From Davidsoniella eucalypti (taxonomy: Eukaryota > Ascomycota > Sordariomycetes > Microascales > Ceratocystidaceae): a stretch of 64,000 nt of DNA. Every line of letters begins with the position of its first letter. The first letter of the stretch is position 1. The position numbers and the translations under genes are program-made. Of this stretch, positions 42,228 through 53,293 are shown piece by piece. The stretch spans positions 1 to 64,000 of the forward strand of contig RMBW01000127.1 in the NCBI GenBank assembly GCA_004009845.1, in the 5' to 3' direction. The notes below the pieces were generated by a model, which made no database searches, was not told the origin of the DNA, and saw only the letters and a list, made by a program, of their open reading frames with translations.

Positions 42228-44252
42228 GTTGGTGATGTCGGAGGTGCGGTGGAGATGCGGTGGGATGAAAGAAATAAGCGAAAAGGTAAACAACGATTCC
42301 TGAACGGCAAGGTTGGAAACGGTGCTTCGAAGCAGGGGAGGGAAAGGAAAGGTGGTTGGGTAGGTAGCTGTTCGATGGAATGTTAGTTGATGTGAGCCAT
42401 GGTAAACAATGCAATGTTCGGATGATGTGCATGATGCGATAGTTCGCGTTGGGAAAACCAAGTATCGGGAAGCGATGTGTTGAAAATAACAACACTGGCA
42501 CAGGCAAACGTATGTAGCATGGTTCAGGCATAACAACCATGATCATAGCCCAGACCAGCAAGTGGAGCGTGGGCTATGACGGCATGATTCATATGTGCCG
42601 ACCAGGAGCGACACCAGGATGAGCAAGCGGCACGACGCAACCTACGTGAGTGGCCAAGTGTTCGGGATGGTAGGCTACTAGTAAAAACAGAATAGTGGTT
42701 TGGTTTTGTGGGAAAAAAAGACATGCGAAATCAAGGAGGGAAACATGCGCCGGGGTGGTTGTATAGAACCGATCCGATCCGTCTCTCGGCCTGCAGAGCG
42801 AAGAGCGAATAAACAAAGCAGAGTGTTTACATACCTGGACGACAAGCAGCAAATGCGAAAGTCTTTGTGTATTTTGAAATACAAGACTCAGCAAGATGCA
42901 GAGCGAGGGGGGAGATGAAAGGGTTGATTATTCGCGAAGAGGACGAAGAAGGGTGACAAAAACAAAGAGAGGTGAGGGTGAGGGTGAGAGGTGGGCAGAG
43001 GGAAAATGAAAGGTTGGGGAAAAGAGAAAAACAGGAAGAGATTTGTAACAGAAAGCAACAGAAAAGGTGAGTGTGCCAAGTGTGGGTGGTGCTAACTACA
43101 AAGAAGGTAAGAAAAGAAATGGAAATGGAAATGGCCAGAAGGAGCAGCGGCAGAGAAGGGAATGTGTGAGGAGCAGGTTTGAGGGCGAAGCGGGGCACTG
43201 GGAAAGCTCTTTCCAAACTCAGGCTTGTTTTGTTGTCTTTGCTTGTTTTCTTTTTTTAATCTTTTATTTTATTTTATTTTAACCTTGGTCCAATCGCTAG
43301 CTACTCTGGGTGCCATTTTGGCTGTTTTGTTAGTGCTCTGTTTGTTATATCTGCTAGTACAGTGCCAAGGGATAGCCCTTGCATTTTCCCTTGCAGCGCC
43401 CAGCAGTTCCTATTCCAATAGTTATATTCCAGTAGTTTTATAGAGCAGCACATTGTAGTTTGTGGAGTACATCACAACATGTCATTAGCCTCCTAATAGA
43501 GGGGCACCGATTATTAGCTGGGTCAGTCGAATCGCTATATTTTAATCGACGAAGCCCAACATCTTCATAGCTCTATAGCTCCATAAGATAAATGAATTAA
43601 AAAAAAAATCGACGAAGCCCAACATCTTCATAGCTCTATAGCTCCATAAGATTAATGAATTAAAAAAAAATTGACGAAGCCCACAGCAAAGCTCGCAGCA
43701 CATCCACAGGTCGATTATGCGCGTGTAACCACGAAATCAAGACTCCATCACGGCTGCATATGTGTCAACATGACGATCTTGAATCTACCTACGTTGGCAC
43801 TACTATAAACCAACACATATATAAACACGATATTCTCCAATTCATAGTCCCACTATACAACAATCAAGTACTATCAACAAGGTCTTTTTGCCTCAATCGA
43901 TACGCGCCCAGCGCTAACATTTAAATAACACAAAAATAGTCTTGCGAGCATCTTGTGCATCGTAGACCGCTGTTATACGTTGTACACAAATGCTTCAGCT
44001 GTTCAATCCCATTGGTGCTTTAAATCGCATTTCATGGCAATCCCGATTTTATTCATGCCAATTCAACCCTGGAAGAACCATCTTGAATGAATTAGTATGA
44101 TATGCAATGTGTGCGTATATATCTATCACAAAAGGACGTCAATACACCTTGAACAACATGTTAGCATTAAATTGGTGTCACGAGAGAAACAGAAACAGAC
44201 GTGCTACTTTTATCTACCACAAAACAGCAACAATGGAGAACCTCATCAATAT
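42228..44252. other. KH gene upstream region and intergenic
   Basis: 42.2-43.3 kb is the probable promoter and leader, strongly purine-rich on the plus strand (pyrimidine-rich in gene sense; GGTGAGGGTGAGGGTGAG at about 42971). 43.3-44.25 kb has no gene but contains the tandem repeat listed separately. Confidence 0.4.
43546..43685. repeat. 63-bp tandem duplication plus partial third unit
   Basis: TCGACGAAGCCCAACATCTT begins at 43546 and again at 43609, each copy ending in AATGAATTAAAAAAAAA; a diverged third start (TTGACGAAGCCCA) lies at about 43671. The two full copies differ at one or two bases, so the duplication is recent. The A-run at each unit end suggests slippage or a retroposed origin. 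Confidence 0.8.
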
Positions 44253-46139
44253 CTAACGCGACCTCAAGGTCTTCTCATACTGCTGCCAGAAATTCTTGCA
44301 TGCCCGATGCCCCCAAAACTCGACCCACCACTCACCAAAACTATCCTCGACCTCAAAATCTACTTTGTGAACACGCTCCTCCCTCTTTAATCCACAGAGT
44401 GCACATGCTCGAGGCGCTGTTGGGACAAGTTTGGCAGTCTGTATGGATGGGTTTTCAACTATATCGGGAACCTTCAAAGATGAGGTAGTCTTTACAGATG
44501 CAGCTACATTCGTGGCCGTAACTCCTGAGCGAAGCCGTCCCACGTGTGTCTTCCAGCTCGCTACAACATCTGCCGTCTCTCGATCCTCACGCGCTGTTTG
44601 CGCTTTATCGATACCCGCCAATTTCATACCTTTACCTCCAGCTGCTGATATAGTCATGCTTTGCGAAAGAAATTTGTCACGGTGCCATCTTAACTTACGT
44701 CCAGCAATGATCCGCGCAGAAACAACGATAACAGAAAGATAGGCTCTAAGGAAGGCCACAGTCCTCTCATCTTCCATAACCTCCTTCTTAACGGCAGGCG
44801 GCTGATTGGCTAGAGGTTTGAAAAGGTGTTTGTTTGCCATATCAAATAGATCTGGCAGAATAGACATGAGCACCGAGGGAGGCGGTATGTTTGTTGGCAG
44901 GGCATCATCACGTTGAGTCTTGGTACTGCTTGTGCTGATTTTTGCTTGAGTCTCAATAGTGTTCCAATCTAAACCAGGGATCGAAGTCTTTGTATCTTTG
45001 CTTCGAGTTTTTGACAGCTCGGAGCTTGTCTTGGAGGGTTTGGGGGCATCTTCTGGGAAATCTTCAAACGTAGGCCACTCGTCAACAGCACTATTACCCC
45101 CAGAAGGCCAAGCAGTGACAGGGGAATCTGTTCTAGCAACTTGAGAAGCACTAGATACTTTGGCTGAAGTATCGAATGAACTTTGAGTTGGTGTTTTCAA
45201 CGAAAGGCTGGGATATGGGTTTCTGTCGTGGAAGGATGGGGACTTTGGTGCCTGTGGATATACAGATGATAAAGTGACGGGCATAGCCAAATTGAGTCCA
45301 GGTGGCTGCTTTTGTATAGAGGGAAGAAGTGTGTCTGAAGTCATTGCGTTATCTGTTGGAGCATCTGTGACGATTGGAATCACTGGCGGTGCTAGTACTG
45401 CTGGAACTGCTGCCGGGGCAGTGGTCATCACAGGATTTATTGTTGGGAGCGCATTAAACTCGCCAGAATCCAGTGATAACAGATCAAATGACGGTGGCGC
45501 GGTAGCCTTTGGCTTTGCAACAGCAGCCTCTGCAGGTGCCATGACTCCCTCAAAATCACCAAATTCGTCATCATCGAAATCATCAGCATTGAAAAGCATA
45601 TCCGCAGAGCTTTGAGCTGGTGCAGCTTTCAGCGGCACTTTATTTGGTTGCACAGGCGATTCGGGCCACATAGGGACCGGAGACCGTGACGAAGGAAGGC
45701 TCGTTATGGAAGGACGAGAGGTCCCGACATCCACAAGATTATTTGTGATGATGTCCATCGTATTTGACCGCACAGCCCTCGTAATAACGCGAGAGGCGGG
45801 AGAAACAACAGATGGAGCAGGCGTAGGGTTTGATGGTGAGAACGATGGAGTATGTGATTGTGGTATAGGAGCTGCAACTTCAAAATCACCCCATCCATCT
45901 GCATCATCGTCATCAAGACTCAACGCATTGTTTGATGCATTGATAAGAGCATTGTTGGAAGAGTATGGAGTTGGTGTAGGCTGGAACGTTGAGCTTCCAA
46001 AGGTAGCAGGAGATGGGAAGAATGATGATGGACTAAAAGTAGAAGTTTGCGTAACATTGAGTGGGGAAGTCTGTGAAGACTTCGATTGCTGGGGTTTAGA
46101 ATAGAAGCTATCTAGCTCGGCTAGTAGATCGGCCGACAT
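44253..46139 (-). CDS. Conserved fungal protein with WGDFE/FGDFE motifs (ppk6-like C-terminus)
   Basis: Single exon, 628 aa. MSADLLAELDSFYS is a conserved-looking start. Most of the chain is Ser/Pro/Thr-rich and likely disordered. Three acidic aromatic motifs stand out: DGWGDFEVAA (W83-F86), DDEFGDFEGV (F193-F196) and EWPTFEDFPED (about 355-361). In trafficking proteins such peptides bind the ear domain of AP-1 gamma-adaptin or GGAs. The last 200 residues look folded: ILPDLFDMANKHLFKPL, VAFLRAYLSVIVVSARIIAGRKLRWHRD, then CALCGLKREER and SFGEWWVEFWGHRACKNFW. From memory this C-terminus resembles fungal proteins labelled ppk6, though no kinase motif is present. My inference is an adaptor or clathrin accessory protein, not a kinase. 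It is divergent from the TBC gene across 1.1 kb. Confidence 0.7.
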   Translation of the reverse strand: MSADLLAELDSFYSKPQQSKSSQTSPLNVTQTSTFSPSSFFPSPATFGSSTFQPTPTPYSSNNALINASNNALSLDDDDADGWGDFEVAAPIPQSHTPSFSPSNPTPAPSVVSPASRVITRAVRSNTMDIITNNLVDVGTSRPSITSLPSSRSPVPMWPESPVQPNKVPLKAAPAQSSADMLFNADDFDDDEFGDFEGVMAPAEAAVAKPKATAPPSFDLLSLDSGEFNALPTINPVMTTAPAAVPAVLAPPVIPIVTDAPTDNAMTSDTLLPSIQKQPPGLNLAMPVTLSSVYPQAPKSPSFHDRNPYPSLSLKTPTQSSFDTSAKVSSASQVARTDSPVTAWPSGGNSAVDEWPTFEDFPEDAPKPSKTSSELSKTRSKDTKTSIPGLDWNTIETQAKISTSSTKTQRDDALPTNIPPPSVLMSILPDLFDMANKHLFKPLANQPPAVKKEVMEDERTVAFLRAYLSVIVVSARIIAGRKLRWHRDKFLSQSMTISAAGGKGMKLAGIDKAQTAREDRETADVVASWKTHVGRLRSGVTATNVAASVKTTSSLKVPDIVENPSIQTAKLVPTAPRACALCGLKREERVHKVDFEVEDSFGEWWVEFWGHRACKNFWQQYEKTLRSR

Positions 46140-47259
46140 TCTGATAGCAATTCGGCTTCTTCGATGCTGAAGGTTGTGAGAGATATCTGGCTTGGTTGGT
46201 TGTATGGCTGGCTATGGAAAGGCTCGGCTAGACTAGGCCAAAGGCGAGCTTCAAGTGTGCGACTTGTAGTCGATATAGATAGAGAGCAGGCAAGCCAAGC
46301 AGAAGAATGAGATGGAAGAAGAGCCAATCACAAGTATTTGGCACAGGCAAGATGCGGAAAGGCAGTAAGTTTTATGCTAGTATGATATACAGATAGGCAC
46401 AAGTATGTATATATATCACTGGCCCTGGGTATCATGAGACGGTATGTGAGACAATGGGAACTCGACGTTTTGGATTGCTGTCTGCTGGCAGACGATGAGC
46501 AGATGGAGAGTGAGCGCTGTACCTTGCAAGCCGACACAGAGTCGCTAATCTATGCACTGTCCAGTTCCTCAAGAGCGCAAGAACGGCTGTACCTGGTAGA
46601 CAAAGGCAAACAAAGGCAAAAAGAAGCAAGGAAGTTAGCTAGAGTGTAAAACACAATGATTCAATTCAACCGAGCGATCGCCAGAACGTTGGGAATAACA
46701 GGTAGCACCAAAACACATTATTATGGCGCTATAGCACCCAGCTCCTGGCGTCCTACCTTGACTGGATTGCAAACACGGGCGTAATGCCTCAGAGTGGCTG
46801 GAGCTTAGCTGGCACTATAATAAGTGGGGCAGGTTGGTGCAAGGGCGCCGGCTGTCGGCAGCTGGCACATAGCATCGCTGGGCGATCTATCATTGACGAC
46901 ATAACATCTTGAACATTCCAATCGCCTACTTTGAGTTGTCCATCAGGCCAAGTCGACTTCCTCCATCCTAAACTGACTATATGCTTACCAAATAGTCGCT
47001 GGTCTCATTGTTGATTCACCCCTATGGCTATCATCGCCTTTTCCTAGGTCAAGCCATCCATTATAGCTCCCCGCAGCTCATGATAACCCCGCTGTTGGTG
47101 CACAATTCATAATCTGCCTTAATTATACCAGTTGATTCATCTCCCGTGCTGCTTGTTGAACTACGGCACACATGATCACGCACAACCGCTCTAAATTGCC
47201 CTCCCTCCCTCCCTGGATACTAGCAACTTCCATACTCTGTACTAAGCACCGCAAAAGCC
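46140..47259. promoter_or_regulatory. Bidirectional promoter region
   Basis: 1.1 kb between divergent genes. Short ORFs here have no coding character. No TATA box at a clear position. Confidence 0.4.
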
Positions 47260-50047
47260 ATGGCCTCTCTTGGAGACATCCAGTAAGGAAAACCGCAGTC
47301 CCATAGTTATTCCAGGTTAATATATGCTAATCCCTAATGCTCAAAAGGTCTAAGTGGAAAGTCACGTTTGCCCGTGGTTCCAGTTTAAGCAGTCTGCGAG
47401 AGGGCGTGCGTTACAATGGACCACAGAGCCCGTGTATCGTGGGGTACCGCTCACTTTGCTGGAAGGTATGTACATATATATCACACACCCTTTTTTTCCT
47501 TCTCACTACCGTCATAGTATACAAACATTAGCTAATAGTCTCTAGATATTTTTGCTTTTTGGTAATCGTGCGGCTTCTGAGTGGTCTCCGTCACTCAAGA
47601 AAGCAAGGACCTCATACTCTACCCGAAGAAGCGAACTGTTAAAGTTCATAAATCACCCTGAGGCATTGTCATCATTGAAAGTCGACCCGCTGGACGATGA
47701 TCCAACCGTAGGCTATCCTAATTATTGACACTACATCCTAAACTACAATTGACTAACTGCTTCTAGTCGCCGTGGAATACGGTACGTGAAGATGAAGCTA
47801 TCCGGTCTGAGATCGAGCAAGATGTCAGACGACTTCCGGATATCCCATTCTATCATGAACCGCATATCCAAGCCATGGTCGCCAATATCCTTTTCATGTA
47901 TTGCAAACTCAACCCATCTAGCGGGGGTTACCGGCAAGGTATGCATGAACTTGTAGCACCTTTGCTATATATTCTTCATGTGGATTCTGTTGATCGTACG
48001 GTAATATCAGCTGCCGATCCCAAAGATCTAACCATGCTTGATATTCTTGACAATCAATACATCGAACATGATGCATTCACATTATTCAATCGTATCATGA
48101 AAACGGCTAGCCCCTTTTATGAAGTCAAAAAGCTTGAACCACCAAAGGTGTCTACTCCTAATATTGAACTGCCCTCTGCAATCTCAACTTCACAGTCTAC
48201 AGAGGCAACTACAACATCTCTTATCGTAGAAAAGAGCCGCAATATCCACGAAGTGTGTCTTCAAAAAGTCGACCCAGAACTAGCTACACATCTCAAAGAC
48301 ATTGAGATTCTCCCCCAAATATTTCTCATGTAAGTTTTTTTGTTTGCATACTCAAACCTTGAACACAGTCCAAATATCTCTAACCTTGAGTTCTTAGACG
48401 TTGGATCCGACTTCTTTTTAGCCGTGAGTTTCCTTTTGATGACTTACTAGTTTTCTGGGATGTTTTGTTCGCAACCGATTCCAATCTAGAACTGATCGAT
48501 CTAATATGTGTATCTATGATACTTCGTATAAGATGGGACCGTAAGTGCTTCCCACGGCAATGTCAACTCGTACAACAACTAATAGCATAATAGTCATCGA
48601 TGCGGAATATACCACATGTTTACAATTGCTACTTAAGTATCCTTGCCCGCCACCTGAAACTGGACCACATACCTTCATCGACGATGCTCAATTTCTCCAG
48701 TTCAATCTCAATCCCCAAGGTGGTGCTACTATCATCGAGAAGTACTCGGGCAGATCCCCTGCGTCACTGGTATCGCCGCCTTCTCTCCTTTCATCACCAG
48801 CCCCGTCATTTGGAGGCATTGGGTTCAAAGGCCGTCTAGGTGCTAGGTCGCCTCTCGCAAGCCCCGCCAAGTTTATCAACAACTCTGGAGGAATCGAAGC
48901 AATACTCCAGGGTGCTGCTAAGGGAATGATGGAACGAGGCGAGAAGCTTGGTATCAACAGAGCCGTTAGAGATGCAATGGGCGATCTCAAGAAAACCGCT
49001 CAACAATTGCAAGAGGCGGCCAGAAATTCTCCCAATATGAACGTTGAGGGTCAACTAGTATCTCTAGAAAGACGTAACAGACAGCTTGCAGTCATCGTAG
49101 GGGAAATCATCGAATCTCTACAAGAACTGTCGATATCTTCTTCTGGCGCAACAACCGAATTTATTGAGACAGTTCAAGTCGACGTTGCCAAGCTCAAGTT
49201 TGTCAAGTTATCACTAGAAGATGCTTCCATCACCCTTCCCCATGCGTCTGAGGCAACCTCGAACAAAGTACAAAAGTTCGCGATTACAAGCCCAATGCTA
49301 CAAGATTCCAGGCTTTTTTCACCTGCAACTATCCGGTCAGACAATGACAGCAGCTCAAATTCTGGCACGCGACAAGGCTCCCTAATGGAGCGGCTACCTG
49401 GCGTCGATGGTGAAGGGTCACCAGAAGAAGAAGAGCCGGTCATCGTTGACTACCCATCCTCAGATACTACAGATATCATACAAGAGGGTGAGGTTACTAG
49501 TTCACCATCTGTTCCTGTCCCAGAAACGTCCGACCAGCCATTCCCGAACAGCATTGCGGATTCAACGGACGTCAAGGAGATGGAAAATAGCGATACATCA
49601 TCTCTCAGCCAGACGGAAGCAACATCAGCTTTCAAACAACCATCGACACCACACCGGAGCTCTATCACGAAAGAAAAAGATGCAGCTGTGGAGATTGTTG
49701 GTGATACTTTGACGTGTACCTCGCCGACGCCATCTCGCTCGCCTCTATCACAGACTGCGCTCGCCTGGATGCTATCTCCCAGTGAAAGTACCAACGGGGA
49801 TACCTCAACCATTCACTCTAAGCCGATCGTGTCTCCTGGCGGCCACAAGTCGAGGTTATCTCTGAACAAAGTAAGCCGAGAAAAGAACGCTTTTCTGTTC
49901 GGTGAAATGACCGACTCGCCAGATGATGTCGATGTCCCGGGAAGCTCCAACGAGCTTTTCGGCTTAGGGCCTCTGCCAAAACCACGATCCAAACTTAAGC
50001 CAAGAGTTGCTCTGACTGAGCAGTGCAATAGTCCTCGTAATCCATAA
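47260..50047 (+). CDS. TBC-domain Rab GTPase-activating protein, TBC1D5-like
   Basis: Six exons: 47260-47282, 47348-47465, 47546-47707, 47767-48329, 48398-48540, 48594-50047. All introns are 53-80 bp, GT-AG, and every junction keeps phase; CDS 2463 nt, 820 aa. After MASLGDIQ-SKWKVTF come the TBC motifs: LREGVRYNG, EIEQDVRRLPDIPFYHEPH, GGYRQGMHELVAPLLYIL (Gln-finger motif YRQGMHE), and RWIRLLFSREFPFDDLLVFWDVLF. The arginine finger usually seen in an IxxDxxR motif is replaced here by EIEQDVRRLPD, which fits the TBC1D5 subfamily. The C-terminal half (from about 420) is Ser/Pro-rich with a short helical stretch and regulatory-looking repeats. TBC1D5 proteins turn off Rab7 and work with retromer on endosomes; that role is inferred. 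Confidence 0.9.
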
Positions 50048-50934
50048 CCAAGTTGTTTATGAAGGCGTAGCGGGTATATACATATGAACGACATTCAAAA
50101 TATCATCATCCATTAACTAATAGCTGTAACTATAAATATTTGATGTATCTTTTCAGCATAATATGCATAGATTTCTGTTTTCATCATTTCACAAGCAAGT
50201 GTAGGGAGCAGCACAACTGTTCGTGTGAAAGGTGATATAGATGGTTTTCATTTGAAAGGATAGTGACAACCAAAAGACTTTGTGGCCAATTATATATGTT
50301 CAATATCAGATTGGTATATCACCCCCCTAGACTACCACGTAAAGAAATGATGTCTACTGGGACAAGTCATTCCAAAGTCGTCTACATGGCTACATATCAA
50401 AGGGCCATGTCTTGCCCTAGTATAATCGTATTTCCCATAATGTATCATCTAGCCCATAATATTCTAGTCTCTGGTGTATATTAGTGCTACTACATATGTA
50501 TTGTTGTCATTGTTGGGGTATCAAATACATTTTCACAGTAATTTCCGGAACACCCGCCGGTGTTGTTTCTTTTTTTTATTTTGTCAAAGTTTAAAATGTT
50601 TAAAATGTATCATGGTTAAAGACTTCGTCTGAGCTAGTGGCCAAGAATATATTTAGAGGCTGTCATGGGTAGATTAATGAATCAGTAGCCATGATAACGT
50701 GTTTGGGACGTCATACAATATTCTGTCAATATTGTGTATCATAATCAAGGAATAAATTCTGACACCCACAATTCATGTTGCAATTTGTATGCAGTCCTGG
50801 CGGAAGAGTATTTTATTTGTCTAGGGTTACAGAGAGCATAGGGTTATACATACCGAATCACAGCTAAAGTAGTAAACCAAGGGCGTAGAGTTGAGCGACA
50901 AGGCCGTTCGTTGGTGCTGTTTCAGTATTTGGCT
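50048..50934. other. Intergenic, no gene seen
   Basis: AT-rich 3' flank of the TBC gene. Short ORFs only. Confidence 0.5.
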
Positions 50935-51358
50935 TCAGAAAGGTATGCAGGGGTGTCTATAGTTTATTGGAGGGGCGGCCGATAACCAAAACAGTTTGGG
51001 CCAGGGACAAGTCTGCTGTACTTGAGACATGGCCTTGTCTCTGGGAAAATCATCAGGGCAAGTGATAATGCGGCTACGATGAACAGAATGAACTGTAGTT
51101 ATACAATTTGAGTTTGAACTGGGGGAGAACTTTGATGCGAATATCACGAAGAGAGACTGAGGCTGAGGACTCGCATTTCTACTGTCTGTAGGCGATTGTG
51201 ATGTATATGTAGTGGAGGAGTTATACGAGACATGGCTTCCTTCGAAGTAGCCCTCATTCTCTCGAATACGCCTTGGAGTTGCTCGTATCCGTAGATTTGC
51301 GGCTGGACAGGTCGAGGTAACAGTAGATGGCCATTCACGATTTTATGTAGCTTTTACG
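50935..51358 (-). other. Possible small spliced gene (weak)
   Basis: Two minus-strand ORFs touch in different frames: 51338-51144 (QPQIYGYEQLQGVFERMRAT) and 51147-50935 (ITTVHSVHRSRIITCPDDFP, then CPWPKLFWLSAAPP). A frame upstream of the second (EGYFEGSHVSYNSSTTYTSQ) also stays open into it. This could be one gene with an intron or just open non-coding DNA. No family recognised. Confidence 0.2.
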
Positions 51359-53293
51359 GGGTTGGGAAAACATGACGATGTATATGAGAACTATATATAT
51401 AACATTGGCGCCAATGATCAGTGAGTAGAGAGCGCCACTGAGACTTTTCTTTTCTTTTTCCCAGCTTGAGCCTGAATACTGTCGGGACATTAGGCCTTTA
51501 CGAGCACTCGGCTTCTGTAAGTGCTCTGGGTGGCCTCTGTAGCCATCTGCTAAAGCGAGCTTGTAGAAGATTGCATGCGGGGCTGAATATCTAAATATAC
51601 CACTAACTGATTCTCGATTACATGTGGTATATGTACATGCATAGGTGATCCTGTTTATTTTCAGCCAGCTGTACTCTGGTCCAGGGTACCCTGTTATGCC
51701 CTGTTCTAGGGTACTCTGTTCTAGGTACTCTGTACTAGTTAGTCGTACCAGCCAATACTCCTAGTTATATCTGTATCTCTGCTATAGATTCCCTTGTCTA
51801 TAAGCCATGTCCATGCCCAGAGAACAGGGCCGTTCTGACACTGCTTTGCGTCCTGTGACGCGCTCGTTCTTTATATTAATTTTTTATTAGCTACTAGATC
51901 CGATGGGTGGACCTTGTCGCTTCGACTTGCGACGTTTCTGGTCTCTACAACTGTAGAGTGCATCTGTATCTGTATTTGTATTTGTATTTGTATTTGTATT
52001 TGTAGGTAAGCTCCCGGTGTCAATCGTAGACAACGCCAGCCACACAGCCAACTATTGTTGTTTACATGAGCATGAAATTGACGCTATATACATGTACTTC
52101 GATATACATTGCGTTCTTATGGCTTTGAGCGGATAGCGGGCATGCATGTAATTAATGCATATATGTACATACAACTACCACTATATCATTCTGTCCAGAC
52201 TACTACTCTCTTGCCCGGCGATTGATTAATCCACTGAAATAGATAGACGGCCCTGTTATTCCCGCCCTTCCTAGACCCTTGATGGCCTATGGATTTAGTG
52301 TCACTCACTATTACCCGTACGTCTTACGCCTGTAGAGCTGCTATCGCTAGTCTTTTTGCTGCTAATGTTCCGACCGTCTGACCGCCCAGCCCGCCCTGGC
52401 CCAGTCGAGCAAGGAAATATAAGAAAGGGCGCTCGTTCTTAATTTTGATGTTTATTTTACGCGTGTCAGGCTTCGCTTGACGTCCGACTCTCTGTATCTG
52501 TGTACTACATATATGTATATGCTCAGAAGTCAAGACGGGCGATGTTTTGTCTCTTCGTTTCTTCATTCCTCTCTACTGAACTACAGCGCTGTCTGCCCTT
52601 TTCCCACTCTATTCTTTCGCCTGAGCAGCCGCCGCGCTGTACCGTCTTTCCATCAACAGCACCATCTCCGACTCTCCCTTCGCTCTTCGGACGGTTTCGC
52701 TGCCCTGAGGCTCTTCCCGCCGCACAATTGCAATCCGAGCGCAAAACACCAACGACGTAGCAACAGCCATCGTCGCACGCGCTTGATCTGCTTGATAGCC
52801 TGTTTTATTGTTCTGTCCTGACTCTCCGCCACCTGGCTGGCTGGCTCGCCTTGGCTGTCTGTCGCCGCCCCAAGGGATTCATCTTACCGAGACCCTTTAC
52901 TCTATCTGTCTATCTGTCTATCTGTCTATCGCCCTATTTCTATCCATTTCCCTTGCTGTAGGGCAAACATACCGCCCTCGTATTCCCCATACTGGCTAGC
53001 CCATCGGCGCACCTGCGTCATCGTCAAGCCACTTTACTCCCAGTCTCTGTACCAGTTCTCTGCTTGTCCCAAGTCGCCTGGGCAGTAGAGGGACGACCTC
53101 CGTACAGATACAGCAGCTGCATCTTGTCTCGACGACACAGCTCTTGCGACACAGCTACAGCCTTTGATTATTCTTCTTCTCCGTATCTCGGCAGACGCTG
53201 GACCTGTTAGATACTGCTGCTGCTTAGCACTGTAAATGTACTGTACTGTACTGTACTAGAAGTCCGACTAGGAACAGGAAATCAAACGACACC
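51359..53293. promoter_or_regulatory. Upstream region of the 905-aa gene with microsatellites
   Basis: Contains a (TTTGTA)n run (about 51968-52004), a (TCTGTCTA)n run (52905-52930), (CTGTA)n (about 53232-53258) and a duplicated GGGTACTCTGTTCTAGG-like motif near 51690-51735. The last ~800 bases are C/T-rich and probably 5' leader. No coding sequence is convincing. Confidence 0.45.

Noticed and set aside
42228..42536. N-terminal extension of the KH protein in the same frame
   Set aside because: Low-complexity Ser/Thr/Phe-rich text and a natural acidic start at 42227; the upstream part is probably leader.
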